Part shown: piece by piece, positions 1 through 11,181 of the stretch | Layout of the letters: every line of letters begins with the position of its first letter | How positions within the stretch are numbered: the stretch's first letter is position 1 | Origin: an uncultured Clostridiaceae bacterium | GTDB lineage: Bacteria > Bacillota > Clostridia > TANB77 > CAG-508 | DNA length: 35,324 nucleotides | Assembly: GCA_947167695.1 (NCBI GenBank) | Contig: CAMVIX010000010.1 | Coordinates: 1-35,324, forward strand | Direction of reading: 5' to 3' | Notes under the pieces: generated by a model | The model's database searches: none | What the model was told of the DNA's origin: nothing | Seen by the model: the letters and a program-made list of their open reading frames with translations, nothing else | Program-made: the position numbers and the translations under genes

Positions 1-2
1 TG

Positions 3-548
3 TTCTTGAAAAAAATGGATAATATAAATAAATTGGAAGAAACAAAACCAAAAAAATTAAAGGAAGAAAAGGAAGAATTAAATTCACTTGCTACATCAAT
101 ACAAATAGCAAGGCAAGCTCTAGAGGAAGCATATGATGAAATGAAAAAGAGTTTAACTCCACAATTTACAAAAGAATTATCACAAACAGTAAATAAAATA
201 TCAGGTGGTAAATATAAAAATGTAAAATTTAGTGATGAGGAGGGGCTATTAGTAGAGATTGAAAATGGCGAATACAAAAAAGCTGAAAGATTAAGCACAG
301 GAACGATATTGCAAATGTATTTAAGCTTACGTTTAAGCATAGCAGATACTATTACAGAAGAAAAACTACCAATAATTTTAGATGAAGCTTTTGCATATTA
401 TGATGATGAAAGGCTAGAGAACATTTTACAATACCTAGCAGAAGAGTATAAGGACAGACAAATAATATTATTTACATGTAGTAAAAGAGAAAAGGAAATC
501 TTAGATAAAAATAATATTGAATATAATTATATTGAAATAAATAATTAG
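3..548 (+). CDS. C-terminal part of an SbcC/Rad50/YhaN-like AAA ATPase; 5' end lies outside the window
   Basis: Coiled-coil then LSTGTILQMYLSLRLSIAD signature-like motif and LPIILDEAFAYYDDERL Walker B/D-loop; frame is open to the left edge. Confidence 0.75.
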   Translation, partial: FLKKMDNINKLEETKPKKLKEEKEELNSLATSIQIARQALEEAYDEMKKSLTPQFTKELSQTVNKISGGKYKNVKFSDEEGLLVEIENGEYKKAERLSTGTILQMYLSLRLSIADTITEEKLPIILDEAFAYYDDERLENILQYLAEEYKDRQIILFTCSKREKEILDKNNIEYNYIEINN

Positions 549-554
549 AAGTTT

Positions 555-580
555 CTGGGGCAGGATAAATCCTGTCCCAG
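555..580. terminator. Palindromic hairpin CTGGGGCAGGATAAATCCTGTCCCAG followed by T-rich tract (family A)
   Basis: Inverted repeat directly after the ATPase stop; same family recurs after other genes. Confidence 0.75.
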
Positions 581-677
581 TTTTATATAGGTTTTGTTCT
601 GCACTAGATTCAGGTATTGAAATAAGTATAGAATTAGTGTATAATACAATAGTAAAAAAAATAAAGGAGAGATATAT

Positions 678-1739
678 ATGTTTCAAAAACTAGAGGCAGT
701 AGAAAAGAGATATGATGAATTAACTGCGAAAATATCAGACCCTGAGGTAATTAGCAACCAAAACGAATGGAAAAAAATGATGAAAGAACACTCAGACATG
801 GAAGATATAGTAGCAAAATATAGAGAATATAAAAAAGTAAAACAAAACATAGAAGAGGCAAAAGTGCTTCTTGATGACAAAGAGATGAAAGAACTTGCAG
901 AACTCGAAATAGAAGAAAATAGAGAAAAACTTCCAAAATTAGAAGAAGAATTAAAAATATTACTTATACCTAAAGATAAAGATGATGAAAAAAATATAAT
1001 TTGTGAAATACGTGGCGGAGCAGGAGGAGAGGAAGCGGCATTATTTGCTGGAACACTTTTCCGAATGTATTCAATGTATGCAGAAAGAAAACATTGGAAA
1101 TTAGAAATACTAAATGAAAATGAAACTGAACTTGGAGGATACAAAGAAGTATCCTTCATGATTACTGGAAAAGGTGTATATAGTAGGCTTAAATTTGAAA
1201 GTGGAGTACACCGTGTACAAAGAGTTCCAGAAACGGAAAGTAGCGGAAGAATACACACATCAACCGCAACAGTAGCAGTTCTTCCTGTGGTAGAAGATGT
1301 AGAAATAGAAATAAACCCAGCAGATATAAAAATGGAAGTATTTCGTTCATCAGGAGCAGGAGGACAACACATAAACAAAACCTCATCAGCCGTAAGACTA
1401 ATACATATTCCATCAGGAATAGTTGCAGAATGTCAGACAGAACGTTCACAGGTGCAAAATAGAGAATATGCAATGAGGCTTTTACGTTCAAGGCTATATG
1501 AGCAGGAAAAACAAAAACAAGATGCTGAACTTGCAAATACAAGAAAAAGTCAAGTAGGAAGCGGAGACAGAAGTGAAAAAATACGAACATACAACTATCC
1601 ACAAGGAAGAATAACAGATCATAGAATTGGATTTAGTATATTCCAAATGGAGAACTTCTTAAATGGGGACTTAGATGAAATGATAGACAACTTAACTGCA
1701 GCAGATAGAGCGGAAAAATTAAAAGGTGAGCAAGAATAA
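678..1739 (+). CDS. prfA: Peptide chain release factor 1
   Basis: 353 aa; [24 protein letters not shown] motif in [43 protein letters not shown]-type C-terminus. Confidence 0.97.
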   Translation: MFQKLEAVEKRYDELTAKISDPEVISNQNEWKKMMKEHSDMEDIVAKYREYKKVKQNIEEAKVLLDDKEMKELAELEIEENREKLPKLEEELKILLIPKDKDDEKNIICEIRGGAGGEEAALFAGTLFRMYSMYAERKHWKLEILNENETELGGYKEVSFMITGKGVYSRLKFESGVHRVQRVPETESSGRIHTSTATVAVLPVVEDVEIEINPADIKMEVFRSSGAGGQHINKTSSAVRLIHIPSGIVAECQTERSQVQNREYAMRLLRSRLYEQEKQKQDAELANTRKSQVGSGDRSEKIRTYNYPQGRITDHRIGFSIFQMENFLNGDLDEMIDNLTAADRAEKLKGEQE

Positions 1740-1754
1740 GGTAATTCTACTATT

Positions 1755-1784
1755 AAGGGGACAGGTTTATAAACCTGTCCCCTT
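1755..1784. terminator. Hairpin AAGGGGACAGGTTTATAAACCTGTCCCCTT (family A)
   Basis: Perfect palindrome after prfA. Confidence 0.75.
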
Positions 1785-1850
1785 ATCTCACCTTTTGCTC
1801 TCATATAAACACATTCTAATTAATATACATATTACAAGAGGTGTTTTATT

Positions 1851-2589
1851 TTGAACGAAATCATAAAAACAACACTAATAGGCTTATTTTTCGGAACATT
1901 TGGAACAACAATAGGTGGTGTAATTGGTGCTATTACTAAAAACACGTCAAAAAAAGCGTTAAGTTTCACACTTGAATTTGCAGCAGGACTTATGATTTCA
2001 ATAGTATGCTTTGATTTAGTTCCAGAAGCAATAAATATATCTAATGTAATAATAGCATTTACAGGTATAATTTTAGGTGTGTGTAGCATGATAATATGTG
2101 ACGAACTTATAAGAAAAAAATATAACAGAAAAATTGCCTCAAAAAGTAGTTCATTAATGCGAGCTGGGCTTATTATTGGAATAGGCCTTGCCTTACATAA
2201 TTTCCCAGAGGGGCTTGCAATTGGTTCTGGGTTTGGGGCTTCAGCCAAACTTGGTATTTCCCTAGGCTTAGCAATAGGAATACATGATGTGCCAGAGGGT
2301 ATAAGTATGGCAGTACCAATAAAAGCTGGGGGAATGAGCACAGCAAAAGTAGTATTACTAACATTTGCATCAGGAATAACAACAGGTATAGGTGCACTTT
2401 TTGGTGCAATTGCTCGGTGGCATTGGTACAAATATTATAAGCCTATGCCTTGCTTTTGCAGCAGGGGCAATGCTTTACATCATATCAGGAGAGCTAATTC
2501 CAGAATCAAATAAATTATACAATGGAAGAATAGCTTCTATTGGAAATATTTTAGGATTTATTTTAGGAATTCTTGCAACTAGATTATAA
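1851..2589 (+). CDS. ZIP family metal transporter, one gene read through a +1 shift at CGG 2415-2417
   Basis: ORFs 1851..2513 and 2392..2589 join as ...GALFGAIA-G-GIGTNIISLCLAFAAGAMLYIISGELIPES...; ZIP motif HNFPEGLAIG present (TTG start). Confidence 0.92.
2415..2417 (+). other. In-frame CGG +1 frameshift site: GCT-C-GGT-GGC
   Basis: Removing C2415 restores the ZIP frame. Confidence 0.92.
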
Positions 2590-2659
2590 ATATGATAAGC
2601 TATATGTACTTGGCACTGAAGAGAAAATGGCTAATAATTTCATTGGGGGAGATACAATT

Positions 2660-3136
2660 ATGAAAATAATGTTTATTTGCACAGGTAATATTTGTAGAAG
2701 TGCTATGGCAGAGTGGTATATGAAGAAAAGAGTTCAAGAGGAAAAATTAGATGTAGAAGTTTATTCTTCAGGCATTTACGGAGAAGAAGGCTCAGGCGCG
2801 TCTTACCTTGCAAAAGAAGTTATGAGTGAGTACGGTGTTAATATGGAGGAGCATGTGGCATCAGTTACATCAAAATCAAACATAGAAGATATGGACTTGA
2901 TTTTATGTGCAACAATGTCGCACAAACACTTGCTTTTACAAATGTACCCGAATTTAAAAGAAAAAATATTTACAATAAAGGAATATGCATATGGCGAAGA
3001 ATGTGATAATAAAGACATAAGTGACCCATGGGGATATGATATTACGGTGTATAGGCATTGCGCAGAAGAAATTACAAGGGCAATTGAAGAAATTCTTTTG
3101 AAAAAACACTTGACAAAATGTAAAAAAGATATATAA
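2660..3136 (+). CDS. Low-molecular-weight protein tyrosine phosphatase family protein
   Basis: MKIMFICTGNICRSAMAEW active-site loop (CxGNxCRS) and DPWG motif. Confidence 0.9.
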   Translation: MKIMFICTGNICRSAMAEWYMKKRVQEEKLDVEVYSSGIYGEEGSGASYLAKEVMSEYGVNMEEHVASVTSKSNIEDMDLILCATMSHKHLLLQMYPNLKEKIFTIKEYAYGEECDNKDISDPWGYDITVYRHCAEEITRAIEEILLKKHLTKCKKDI

Positions 3137-3137
3137 T
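3110..3137 (+). promoter_or_regulatory. SigmaA-like promoter upstream of pcrA: TTGACA-N16-TATAAT
   Basis: Consensus hexamers just upstream of pcrA. Confidence 0.55.
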
Positions 3138-3160
3138 ATACACAAACAAAAATTTGGAGG

Positions 3161-5477
3161 ATGAAAATGCAAGATTTATTAGAAGGGTTGAATGATAAAC
3201 AATATGAGGCAGTATTAAATACAGAAGGCCCATGCTTAGTTATAGCAGGTGCAGGCAGTGGAAAAACAAAAGTATTAACACATAAAATTGCATATATAAT
3301 AGAAGAAAACAAGGCAAAGCCATGGAATATACTAGCCATAACATTTACCAATAAAGCAGCAAGAGAAATGAAAGAAAGAGTAGAAAAGCTAATTGGAGAT
3401 GCTACAAACGATATGTGGCTTGGAACGTTCCACTCTATATGTGTACGAATTTTAAGAAAGTACATAGAAAGAATAGGCTATGAATCATCATTTATCATAT
3501 TTGATACCTCAGACCAAAGGACACTTGTAAAACAATGCATGAAAGAACTAAATATAGATGACAAAATGTTTACAGATAGAGGTGTTCTATCAGAAATAAG
3601 TAATGCAAAAAATGAGATGCTAGAACCGGAAGAATATTATGCAAGAGCAAATGGAGACTTTAGAAAAGAAAAAATTGCTGAAATTTATAAAATGTATCAG
3701 GCAAGACTAAAGAAAAATAATGCCATAGATTTTGACGATATCATTAATTTTACAATAAAAATATTAATGGAAAATCCAGATGCACTTGAATACTATTCTG
3801 AAAAATTTCATTATGTATTAGTGGACGAATATCAAGACACCAATAAATCTCAATTTACATTAGTAACCCTTTTAGCGGCAAAGCATGGAAACATCACAGT
3901 TGTCGGAGATAATGATCAACGGAATATACTCATTTAGAGGAGCGGATATATCAAATATACTAAACTTTGAAAGAGATTTCCCAGGAACAAAAATAATCAA
4001 ATTAGAACAGAATTACCGTTGTACCGGGAATATACTAAAGGCTGCAAATCATGTAATAAAAAATAACGAAACAAAATATGAAAAAAAATTATGGACACAA
4101 AATGAAGAAGGAGCACTTCCTAAAATATTTGTTGGAGACGACGAATATGGAGAAGCAAGATTTATAGCAGAACAGATAGAGCATTTAAAAAGGCAAGAAC
4201 ATTACCACTATTCAGACTTTGCAGTATTATATAGAATGAACTCACAATCAAGAGCTATAGAAGAGATTTTAAGAAGGGAAGATATTGCATATAAAATAGT
4301 AGGTGGGCTAAAATTCTATGAAAGAAAAGAAATAAAAGATATTATAGCATATTTAAGACTTATACAGAACAAAGCAGATGACTTAAGCTTGCAAAGAATA
4401 ATAAACGAACCAAAACGAGGAATCGGCAAAACCAGCCTTGACCAGATTGCAGAAATCGGAGCGACACAAGGAATTTCAATGTTCGAGGTTATAAAAAGAG
4501 CAGATGAATTCGGACTAAATAGGGTGTTTGTATCATCAAGAGAATTTGTGCAAACAATAGAAGAAATATCTGCTGAAAAAGAAAAATTAGGAATATCTGA
4601 GCTCGTAAAAGAAATATTAAACAAAACTGGGTATACAAAAGCCTTAGAAAATGAAAACACAATTGAGGCAGAGAATAGAATAGAAAACTTAGAGGAATTT
4701 TTAACTGTAACTATGGAATTTGAAGAAGAGGAAGCAGATAATTCTTTAGAGGAATTTCTAGAAGGAATAACACTATCTAGCGATATAGATTCAGTAGAAG
4801 ACACAGAAGATTCTGTAACACTTATGACTTTGCATAGTGCGAAAGGTCTAGAATTTCCAGTTGTATTTTTAGTAGGAATGGAAGAGGGGATTTTCCCAGG
4901 ATATAAGTCAATAGGAGAACAAAAAGAACTAGAAGAAGAAAGAAGACTTTGCTATGTGGGAATAACAAGAGCAAAACAGAAGCTATTCCTAACGTGTGCT
5001 AAACAAAGAACAATATTTGGTTCTACAAGTTGCAATGCAATATCAAGATTTGTAAAGGAAATTCCAAATGAATTATTAGATGGTTTTGAAGAAATAGAAG
5101 ATAAAAGAGAAGAAAGAGAAAGTTTTAGAGATTTAGGGTATAGCTGGAAATATGGAGCAGGCTCAAATACATACGGAAGCAATATAAAGACATATAAATT
5201 TGATGTAGAAAAAAAGCCAGCAGTTGCTGCGAGCACACCAAATGGATTTACATTCAGAACGGCAGAAAGCTTCTTAAATTCGCTAAACAAACAAAACGAA
5301 GATGTTGACTTAAACAAATATGAAAAAGGACAAAGAGTTTATCACAAGAAATTCGGAGAAGGCACAATTAGTAGCCTTGAGCCAGAAGGAAATGATATAA
5401 AAGTAGACATAGACTTTGATAAGGCGGGGCACAAACGCTTAATGGCACGCTTCGCAGGACTAGAAATAATTGAATGA
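3161..5477 (+). CDS. pcrA: ATP-dependent DNA helicase PcrA/UvrD, one gene read through a +1 shift at CGG 3920-3922
   Basis: AGAGSGKTKVLTHKIAY Walker A; ORFs join as [29 protein letters not shown]; C-terminal YHKKFGEGTI...DFDKAGHKRLMARFAGLE. Confidence 0.96.
3920..3922 (+). other. In-frame CGG +1 frameshift site: CAA-C-GGA-ATA
   Basis: Removing C3920 joins conserved helicase motif [10 protein letters not shown]. Confidence 0.95.
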
Positions 5478-5557
5478 AAAATCGACTCAAATGCTTGGCG
5501 TGAGCCAAAGTGGACATTCCTCGGAGAGGTGTGTCCCCTTTGGCTCACCCATGTTCC
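5476..5557. repeat. Dispersed palindromic element, family B (GTGAGCCAAA...TTTGGCTCAC core)
   Basis: Shares 'AAAAATcGACTCAAATGCTTGGCGTGAGCCAAA...GTGTGTCCC..TTTGGCTCACC' with 14540..14628. Confidence 0.75.
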
Positions 5558-5565
5558 AGCAACCT

Positions 5566-5811
5566 CTATTGCCCAAATTCATTTTTTACATTAGTTATTT
5601 CCATTGGCGTAGCAGTAGCAGCAGGTTGGTAGTATCCCTTTGTTTGAGCAACTTTAAAAAGTTCATATTGAAAAGCTTCAGAACTATTACGTATTGTTTG
5701 AATTGTCTGCCTTAGTTCCTGATTTGCAGCTTCGGTAATTGCTGTTTGGTAAGTTGTAAGTTCAGACTTTACATTTGATAAAACATCATTAACCATTGTC
5801 TTTTCGTCCAT
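5566..5811 (-). CDS. CotF-like spore coat protein
   Basis: MDEKTMVNDVLSNVKSELTTYQTAITEAANQELRQTIQTIRNSSEAFQYELFKVAQTKGYYQPAA, coat F family pattern. Confidence 0.75.
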   Translation of the reverse strand: MDEKTMVNDVLSNVKSELTTYQTAITEAANQELRQTIQTIRNSSEAFQYELFKVAQTKGYYQPAATATPMEITNVKNEFGQ

Positions 5812-5822
5812 TTTTATACCTC

Positions 5823-6011
5823 CTAATTATTTAAAAATGTCATTAATTTTGTTTTTGTGTTTAAAGCATCTTGTGCTGATTTGGTAAACATTTGCTTAAT
5901 TTGTGGATCTACACAATTTGAAGCATACGAATTTAGTTTTTCATAACAAGTGCCTTGCATCCCAATAATGTGCCTTAAATTTTGCAATTCATTTTGGTTT
6001 AAATTAGACAT
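5823..6011 (-). CDS. Small coat protein-like helical protein paired with the CotF-like gene
   Basis: MSNLNQNELQNLRHIIGMQGTCYEKLNSYASNCVDPQIKQMFTKSAQDALNTKTKLMTFL; start placed at MSNLNQ, not the upstream MVII. Confidence 0.65.
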   Translation of the reverse strand: MSNLNQNELQNLRHIIGMQGTCYEKLNSYASNCVDPQIKQMFTKSAQDALNTKTKLMTFLNN

Positions 6012-6237
6012 AAAAATCATTCCTTTCTCTAGTAAAAGTAATATTATTATTACCATTAATTACAGATTTATTCTTACGGAAACAAGAATTTAAGATAAAT
6101 GGAGAAAAGAAGAAAAAAATAAAGGAATTTATAGTAAAGCATGAATAAACCGTCAAAACGGGGTAAAAACTTTGTTGCTCTAAAAGTTCAAATTAGATAA
6201 AATTTAAAAAAGAAAATTAAGGAGAAAAAAATATACT

Positions 6238-7194
6238 ATGAGAAAAATGTTGGTTCATATGAGAACTATAATTAAATTTTTCAGCATATTAGCAATATCA
6301 GTAATAATAATAGTAGCAATAATTGCGTTTGTATACAAGCCTACATATAGCGTATACTATAAAGGGGAATTTATAGGATATACAAATGACAAAAGTGGTT
6401 TGCAAAACAGAATAAATGAATATATAAAAAATGGAGATACAGATCTGGTTGCATTTGTTCAAATAGATGAGTTGCCAGAATATAAAATGTGCCTTCTACA
6501 AAAGAAAGCACAAACAAATGATGATGAAATATTTGAAAAAGTGAAAGCTTCGGGAACAGCATATTACAAATATTATGCCGTAACAGAAGAATCAAATGAA
6601 AAAGCTTATGTAATATCAAAAGAAGAAGCTGAAAAAATAATTGAAGGTCTAAAAGATAAAAAAAGCTATAATAAAGACAAAATAGCATACATTGAAAAAT
6701 ATAGTACAGATTTAGCAGAATTTACAGATACAGATACAGCAATTTCAAAGCTTTATGTCGCTCCACCAGTAGTAACATATGTAAACACATCATATGATAT
6801 GAATACAGGACCAAAAGTTGAGCTAGGTTTAAATTTAATTAGGCCAATATCTGGAATAATAACTTCTAGATTTGGTTATAGAGGAAGTGGATCGCATACT
6901 GGACTTGATATAGCTGCAAATACGGGGACTGGAGTAAAAGCAGTAGCAGGAGGAACAGTTACTTATGCTGGAGAAAGAGGTTCATATGGAAACTTGGTAG
7001 TAATTTCTCACGGAAAAGGAATCCAAACATACTATGCACATTGCAGTGCAATATATGTATCGGTAGGAGATAAAGTTTCACAAGGACAAATAATATCAGC
7101 AGTTGGATCAACTGGAAATTCAACAGGACCACACTTACATTTAGAAATACGTGTAAACGGAGTTGCACAAAACCCACAAAATTATTTATATTAG
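6238..7194 (+). CDS. Membrane-anchored M23 family metallopeptidase
   Basis: ITSRFGYRGSGSHTGLDIAANTGTGVKAVAGGTV...VVISHGKGIQTYYAH...STGPHLHLEIRVNG. Confidence 0.93.
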   Translation: MRKMLVHMRTIIKFFSILAISVIIIVAIIAFVYKPTYSVYYKGEFIGYTNDKSGLQNRINEYIKNGDTDLVAFVQIDELPEYKMCLLQKKAQTNDDEIFEKVKASGTAYYKYYAVTEESNEKAYVISKEEAEKIIEGLKDKKSYNKDKIAYIEKYSTDLAEFTDTDTAISKLYVAPPVVTYVNTSYDMNTGPKVELGLNLIRPISGIITSRFGYRGSGSHTGLDIAANTGTGVKAVAGGTVTYAGERGSYGNLVVISHGKGIQTYYAHCSAIYVSVGDKVSQGQIISAVGSTGNSTGPHLHLEIRVNGVAQNPQNYLY

Positions 7195-7200
7195 TTAAAT

Positions 7201-7230
7201 TATTGGGACAGGCTAATGCCTGCCCCAATA
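7201..7230. terminator. Hairpin TATTGGGACAGGCTAATGCCTGCCCCAATA (family A)
   Basis: Palindrome after the M23 gene. Confidence 0.65.
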
Positions 7231-7273
7231 TTAGTTATCTAGAAAATTGTTTTTTTTGCTTAAAAATTCAACT

Positions 7274-7883
7274 CTAAAATTTTTTATTTATTGTGCTAAT
7301 AACATTCTTTTCCATAACTTTATTACCGTATTCAACAAGTTTACATTCAAACAAATCCGCGTTTTCTACATATGTACCAAATTCTGCAGCACAAGAGCAG
7401 AATTTTTTTACTTTTTCTAGATTAGATAAAACATTTTTAAAAACTATGTAATAAATATTTTTATATTCGTATATCGAAATATTTTTATCGAAAACGATTT
7501 TAAGCTTCATTAAATTCAATTTGGCAAATTTACAAAAGCTTATTACATCATCAAAAGAGGAAAAAGAATAAATTAATAAAGGTGAAGTAAAGTTAATTTC
7601 CTTTCTTTTTGCACGTACCTTAGCCTTTTGAGGAATATCATTACTACGTGTAACTGTTACAATAAAGTCACCGAGTAGATGTAGCAATAGCATCAATGGA
7701 AAGCTGGTGATTTTTTGTAACAAAGCCATAATCTCTTTCAGCAGTTTCTAACATATCGGCAAATAAGGTTTGCGTTTCTATAGGATTGGACATAAAGGAA
7801 TGGAAGTCTATATTCTTTTCCATTAAATCCTGTATATTAAAAATAATTCTAATCTTGTTCTCGTTAATTTTCTCTATTTTCAA
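7274..7883 (-). CDS. mecA: MecA-family adaptor protein, one gene read through a +1 shift at CGG (7673..7671 on minus strand)
   Basis: MKIEKINENKIRIIFNIQDLMEKNIDFHSFM...LFADMLETAERDYGF...HQLSIDAIATST-G-DFIVTVTRSND matches MecA N-domain plan; downstream half continues in the shifted frame. Confidence 0.85.
7671..7673 (-). other. In-frame CGG +1 frameshift site on minus strand: ACT-C-GGT-GAC (frame 0 would read CGG TGA stop)
   Basis: Skipping C restores ATST-G-DFIVTVT. Confidence 0.92.
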
Positions 7884-8039
7884 ATCGCGTTACCCCCAAG
7901 CAAAAATATTATATAATTATTATACTACTAATTATTCAAAAAGTGAATGCTTAAATTATGGAAAATGTATTGAAAATTTGTGAAAAACCATATATAATGT
8001 GTAAGAAAAATCTGGGGGCGCAAATTTTAAGGAGAAAAT

Positions 8040-8748
8040 ATGCCAATAAAAATGAAAGAACTTCCAATTAGTGAGCGTCCGTATGAAAAACTAGAAACCT
8101 ATGGAGAGAAAACATTATCAAATTCAGACTTACTTGCGATAATAATTAAAACAGGAACAAAAGAGGAAACAGCTGTAACGCTTGCTCAAAAAATATTGAA
8201 AAATGATTCAATAGAAAACTTAAGACAATTGCAAGAAGTGCCACTTGCTGAACTTACAAAAATAAAAGGAGTAGGAAGAGTTAAAGCAATTCAAATAAAG
8301 GCAGTATGCGAAATAGCAAAAAGGATGTCAATGCCATTAAATTCAAACAAAATACGTATAAAAACAGGGGAAGATGTGGCAAAATTATTAATGGAGGAAA
8401 TGCGTTACTTAAAAAGGGAAGTGGCAAAAGTAATATTACTAAACAACAAGAATGTTGTAATAAAGATAGTCGACATAGCATTTGGAGGAAGAAACTTTGC
8501 ATATTTAGAGCCAAAAGAAATACTCCAAGAAGCAATTTTAGCTGGAGCAAACAACATAATATTGGTACATAACCACCCAAGTGGAGATGCTACACCAAGT
8601 AAACGGAGACTATCGTACAAATGACCGAATATACGAGGCGGCAGAAATTATAGGAATAAACTTGCTAGATCACATAGTCATCGGAGACGGAGAATACAAA
8701 AGCCTATTTTATAAAGATAACAAAAAGGAAGGAAAGTGGAAACAATGA
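8040..8748 (+). CDS. radC: DNA repair protein RadC, one gene read through a +1 shift at CGG 8604-8606
   Basis: MKELPISERPYEKLETYGEKTLSNSDLLAIIIKTGT...[42 protein letters not shown]...KWKQ*; stop at 8746-8748 overlaps mreB ATG. Confidence 0.95.
8604..8606 (+). other. In-frame CGG +1 frameshift site: AAA-C-GGA-GAC
   Basis: Removing C8604 restores the RadC/JAB C-terminus. Confidence 0.94.
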
Positions 8749-9776
8749 AACTATTTAATCTAGGTGGAAAGGACCTTGGCGTTGATCTAGGAACAGCCAA
8801 TATTTTAGTCACATTAAAAGGAAAGGGCATAATTTTAAGAGAACCATCAGTAGTCGCAATAGACAAAAAAAATGGAGAAATTCTGGCAACAGGACACGAA
8901 GCAAAAGAAATGCTTGGCAGAACTCCAAATGAAATAAAAGCTGTAAGACCTTTAAAAGATGGTGTAATTGCAGATTACACAGCAACAGGTTTAATGCTAA
9001 AAAATATTATTTCAAAAGTATGTACTAGGTATAATGCAGGAAGGCCAAGGGTTGTAGTAGGAGTGCCTTCTGGTATTACAGAAGTAGAAGAAAGAGCTGT
9101 TGAAGAATCCATTTTAGGAGCAGGAGCAAGAGAAGTTTACTTAATAGAAGAACCTATGGCTGCTGCAATAGGAGCAGGGCTAGAAGTAGCTGAGCCAACA
9201 GGAAATATTATAGTAGATATAGGTGGGGGAACAACAGAAGTAGCAGTTATATCACTAGGAGGAATTGTAGTAAGCAATTCAATTAGAACAGCAGGAGATG
9301 AGCTTGATGAAGACATAGTAAACTATATAAGAAAGGAAATGAACCTTGCAATTGGTACTACAACTGCTGAAGAAATAAAAATCAGACTTGGATGTGCTCA
9401 AAGCTTAATGGCAGAAGAAAGCATGGAAATAAGAGGAAGAGACTTAACAACAGGATTGCCAAGAAATGTAGTAGTAACGTCAACAAAAATACAACTTGCT
9501 ATAGAAGATTCTGTAAATGAAATTGTGGAATGTGTAAAACAAACTTTGGAAAAAACACCGCCAGAACTTGCATCAGACATCGTAGAAAAAGGAATAGTAT
9601 TAGCAGGAGGAGGAGCACTAATTAAGAATATAGACAAACTGCTAGCACTAAGAACAGGAATGCCAGTATATATTGCAGAAGATCCATTAGACTGTGTAGT
9701 AAAAGGAACAGGAAAAACACTAGAAGATTTAGAAAGATTAAAAAGTGTTTTAATTAATGCAAGAAAGAGAAGATAA
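8745..9776 (+). CDS. mreB: Rod shape-determining protein MreB
   Basis: GVDLGTANILVTLKGKGIILREPSVVAID...VDIGGGTTEVAVISLGGIV...VLAGGGALI. Confidence 0.97.
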   Translation: MKLFNLGGKDLGVDLGTANILVTLKGKGIILREPSVVAIDKKNGEILATGHEAKEMLGRTPNEIKAVRPLKDGVIADYTATGLMLKNIISKVCTRYNAGRPRVVVGVPSGITEVEERAVEESILGAGAREVYLIEEPMAAAIGAGLEVAEPTGNIIVDIGGGTTEVAVISLGGIVVSNSIRTAGDELDEDIVNYIRKEMNLAIGTTTAEEIKIRLGCAQSLMAEESMEIRGRDLTTGLPRNVVVTSTKIQLAIEDSVNEIVECVKQTLEKTPPELASDIVEKGIVLAGGGALIKNIDKLLALRTGMPVYIAEDPLDCVVKGTGKTLEDLERLKSVLINARKRR

Positions 9777-9777
9777 A

Positions 9778-10600
9778 ATGAGAAAAAAGAAAAGTAGAGG
9801 AATCCTGCGGGATTATAATTACTATTATATTGCTAATTATATTAGTAACTGTATCTAATTTAAATATGGAAAACATAAGTGGCGTAGAAAATGCATTCTC
9901 TATGCTTGTTATGCCGATTCAAAATGGTTTGACATATTTGAAAAATAGAATGGCAGGAAACGATAGCTTTTTCACCAATATAAATAATTTACAAGCTGAA
10001 AACAAGGAATTAAAAGAGAAAAATAAGCAATTAGAAGAGTCGCTTCGTGAATTAGAGGTAATAAAAGCAGAAAATTCAAGCCTTAAAGAATATATGAAAA
10101 TGACTGAAAAATATACAGAATTTAGTACAATACCTGCAAATGTAATAAACAGAGATATAAGTAATTTAAGTAGAATGTTAGTAATAAACATAGGCTCAAA
10201 AGATGGAATAACAGAGAATATGACTGTAATATCACAAGAGGGCCTAGTGGGACATACAATATCAGTTACGGAACACACTGCAAAGGTACAAACAATAGTA
10301 GATTCTGCAAGTACGGTAAGTGGGGCAATAAGCACATCAAGAGATGGAATTTTGCTAAAAGGAACTCTAGAAGATAAGAAAAATTTAAAAGCAACATTTA
10401 TTCCAGCAGAAGCAACATTAGTGCAGGGAGATAGTGTAGAAACATCAGGAATGGGTGGCCTATATGAAAAGGGAATACACATAGGAACAATAACTGAAAT
10501 AGTAAACACAAAAAATATAACAAATAGATATGCAATAATTAAAGCAGCTGTAAATTTTGATAAAATTGAAACTGTACTTGTAATTAAGAAAGGTGAATAA
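9778..10600 (+). CDS. mreC: Rod shape-determining protein MreC, read through a +1 shift at CGG 9808-9810
   Basis: MRKKKSRGIL-G-IIITIILLIILVTVSNLN restores the N-terminal TM helix; coiled coil and beta domain follow; position between mreB and mreD. Confidence 0.94.
9808..9810 (+). other. In-frame CGG +1 frameshift site: CTG-C-GGG-ATT
   Basis: Removing C9808 restores the MreC N-terminal TM segment in frame with ATG 9778. Confidence 0.93.
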
Positions 10601-11133
10601 TGAAAAAGGCACTATCTATAATCTTATTATTTTTCTTATTTCTAATTTCATATTTTATACAATCAAACTTATTTAGCTGGTTTACAATAGCAGGGATAAA
10701 GCCAAATGTATTTATAATTTTGGTCCTATATATAGGACTATACGCTGGAAGAAGAGTAGGAAGCGCACTTGGAATAGTATTTGGATTGCTTTTAGATATA
10801 TTCATGGGAAGACAAATAGGGATTTCCGGGATTCTACTTGGAACAGTGGGGTTTGCAGGAGGATATCTAGACAAAAACTTTTCCAAAGACAGCAAGATTA
10901 CAATAATATTAATGTGCATAGCTACAACTTTTTTTTATGAAATTATAAATTACATTTTTTTAGTGCTAATGTATAAAATGGAATTTGAAATTTTAGCAAT
11001 AGCAAAAATAGCGATAATTGAAGGACTATACAATTCAATGATAATTATAATTATATATCCATTTACAAGATGGGTTGGCTACAAGATAGAAGATATTTTT
11101 AAAAGGTCTAATATATTAACAAGGTATTTTTAA
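10600..11133 (+). CDS. mreD: Rod shape-determining protein MreD
   Basis: Hydrophobic ~177 aa, IKPNVFIILVLYIGLYAGRRVGSALGIVFGLLLDIFMGRQIGISG; start overlaps mreC stop. Confidence 0.92.
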   Translation: MKKALSIILLFFLFLISYFIQSNLFSWFTIAGIKPNVFIILVLYIGLYAGRRVGSALGIVFGLLLDIFMGRQIGISGILLGTVGFAGGYLDKNFSKDSKITIILMCIATTFFYEIINYIFLVLMYKMEFEILAIAKIAIIEGLYNSMIIIIIYPFTRWVGYKIEDIFKRSNILTRYF

Positions 11134-11181
11134 TAATAAATTGCCTAGAATGAAAAATATGTAAAAAAAGAAGGTGAAAAA

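Noticed and set aside
683-1378. Long antisense ORFs (e.g. 683..1378 minus, 15450..16616 minus, 18964..19617 minus)
   Set aside because: Mirror ORFs of AT-rich coding genes, low-complexity Ser/Leu/Phe-rich translations without family resemblance.
678-1739. RF1 (prfA) as the dedicated factor for the frameshift system
   Set aside because: It looks like an ordinary RF1 with GGQ motif; proximity alone is not evidence.
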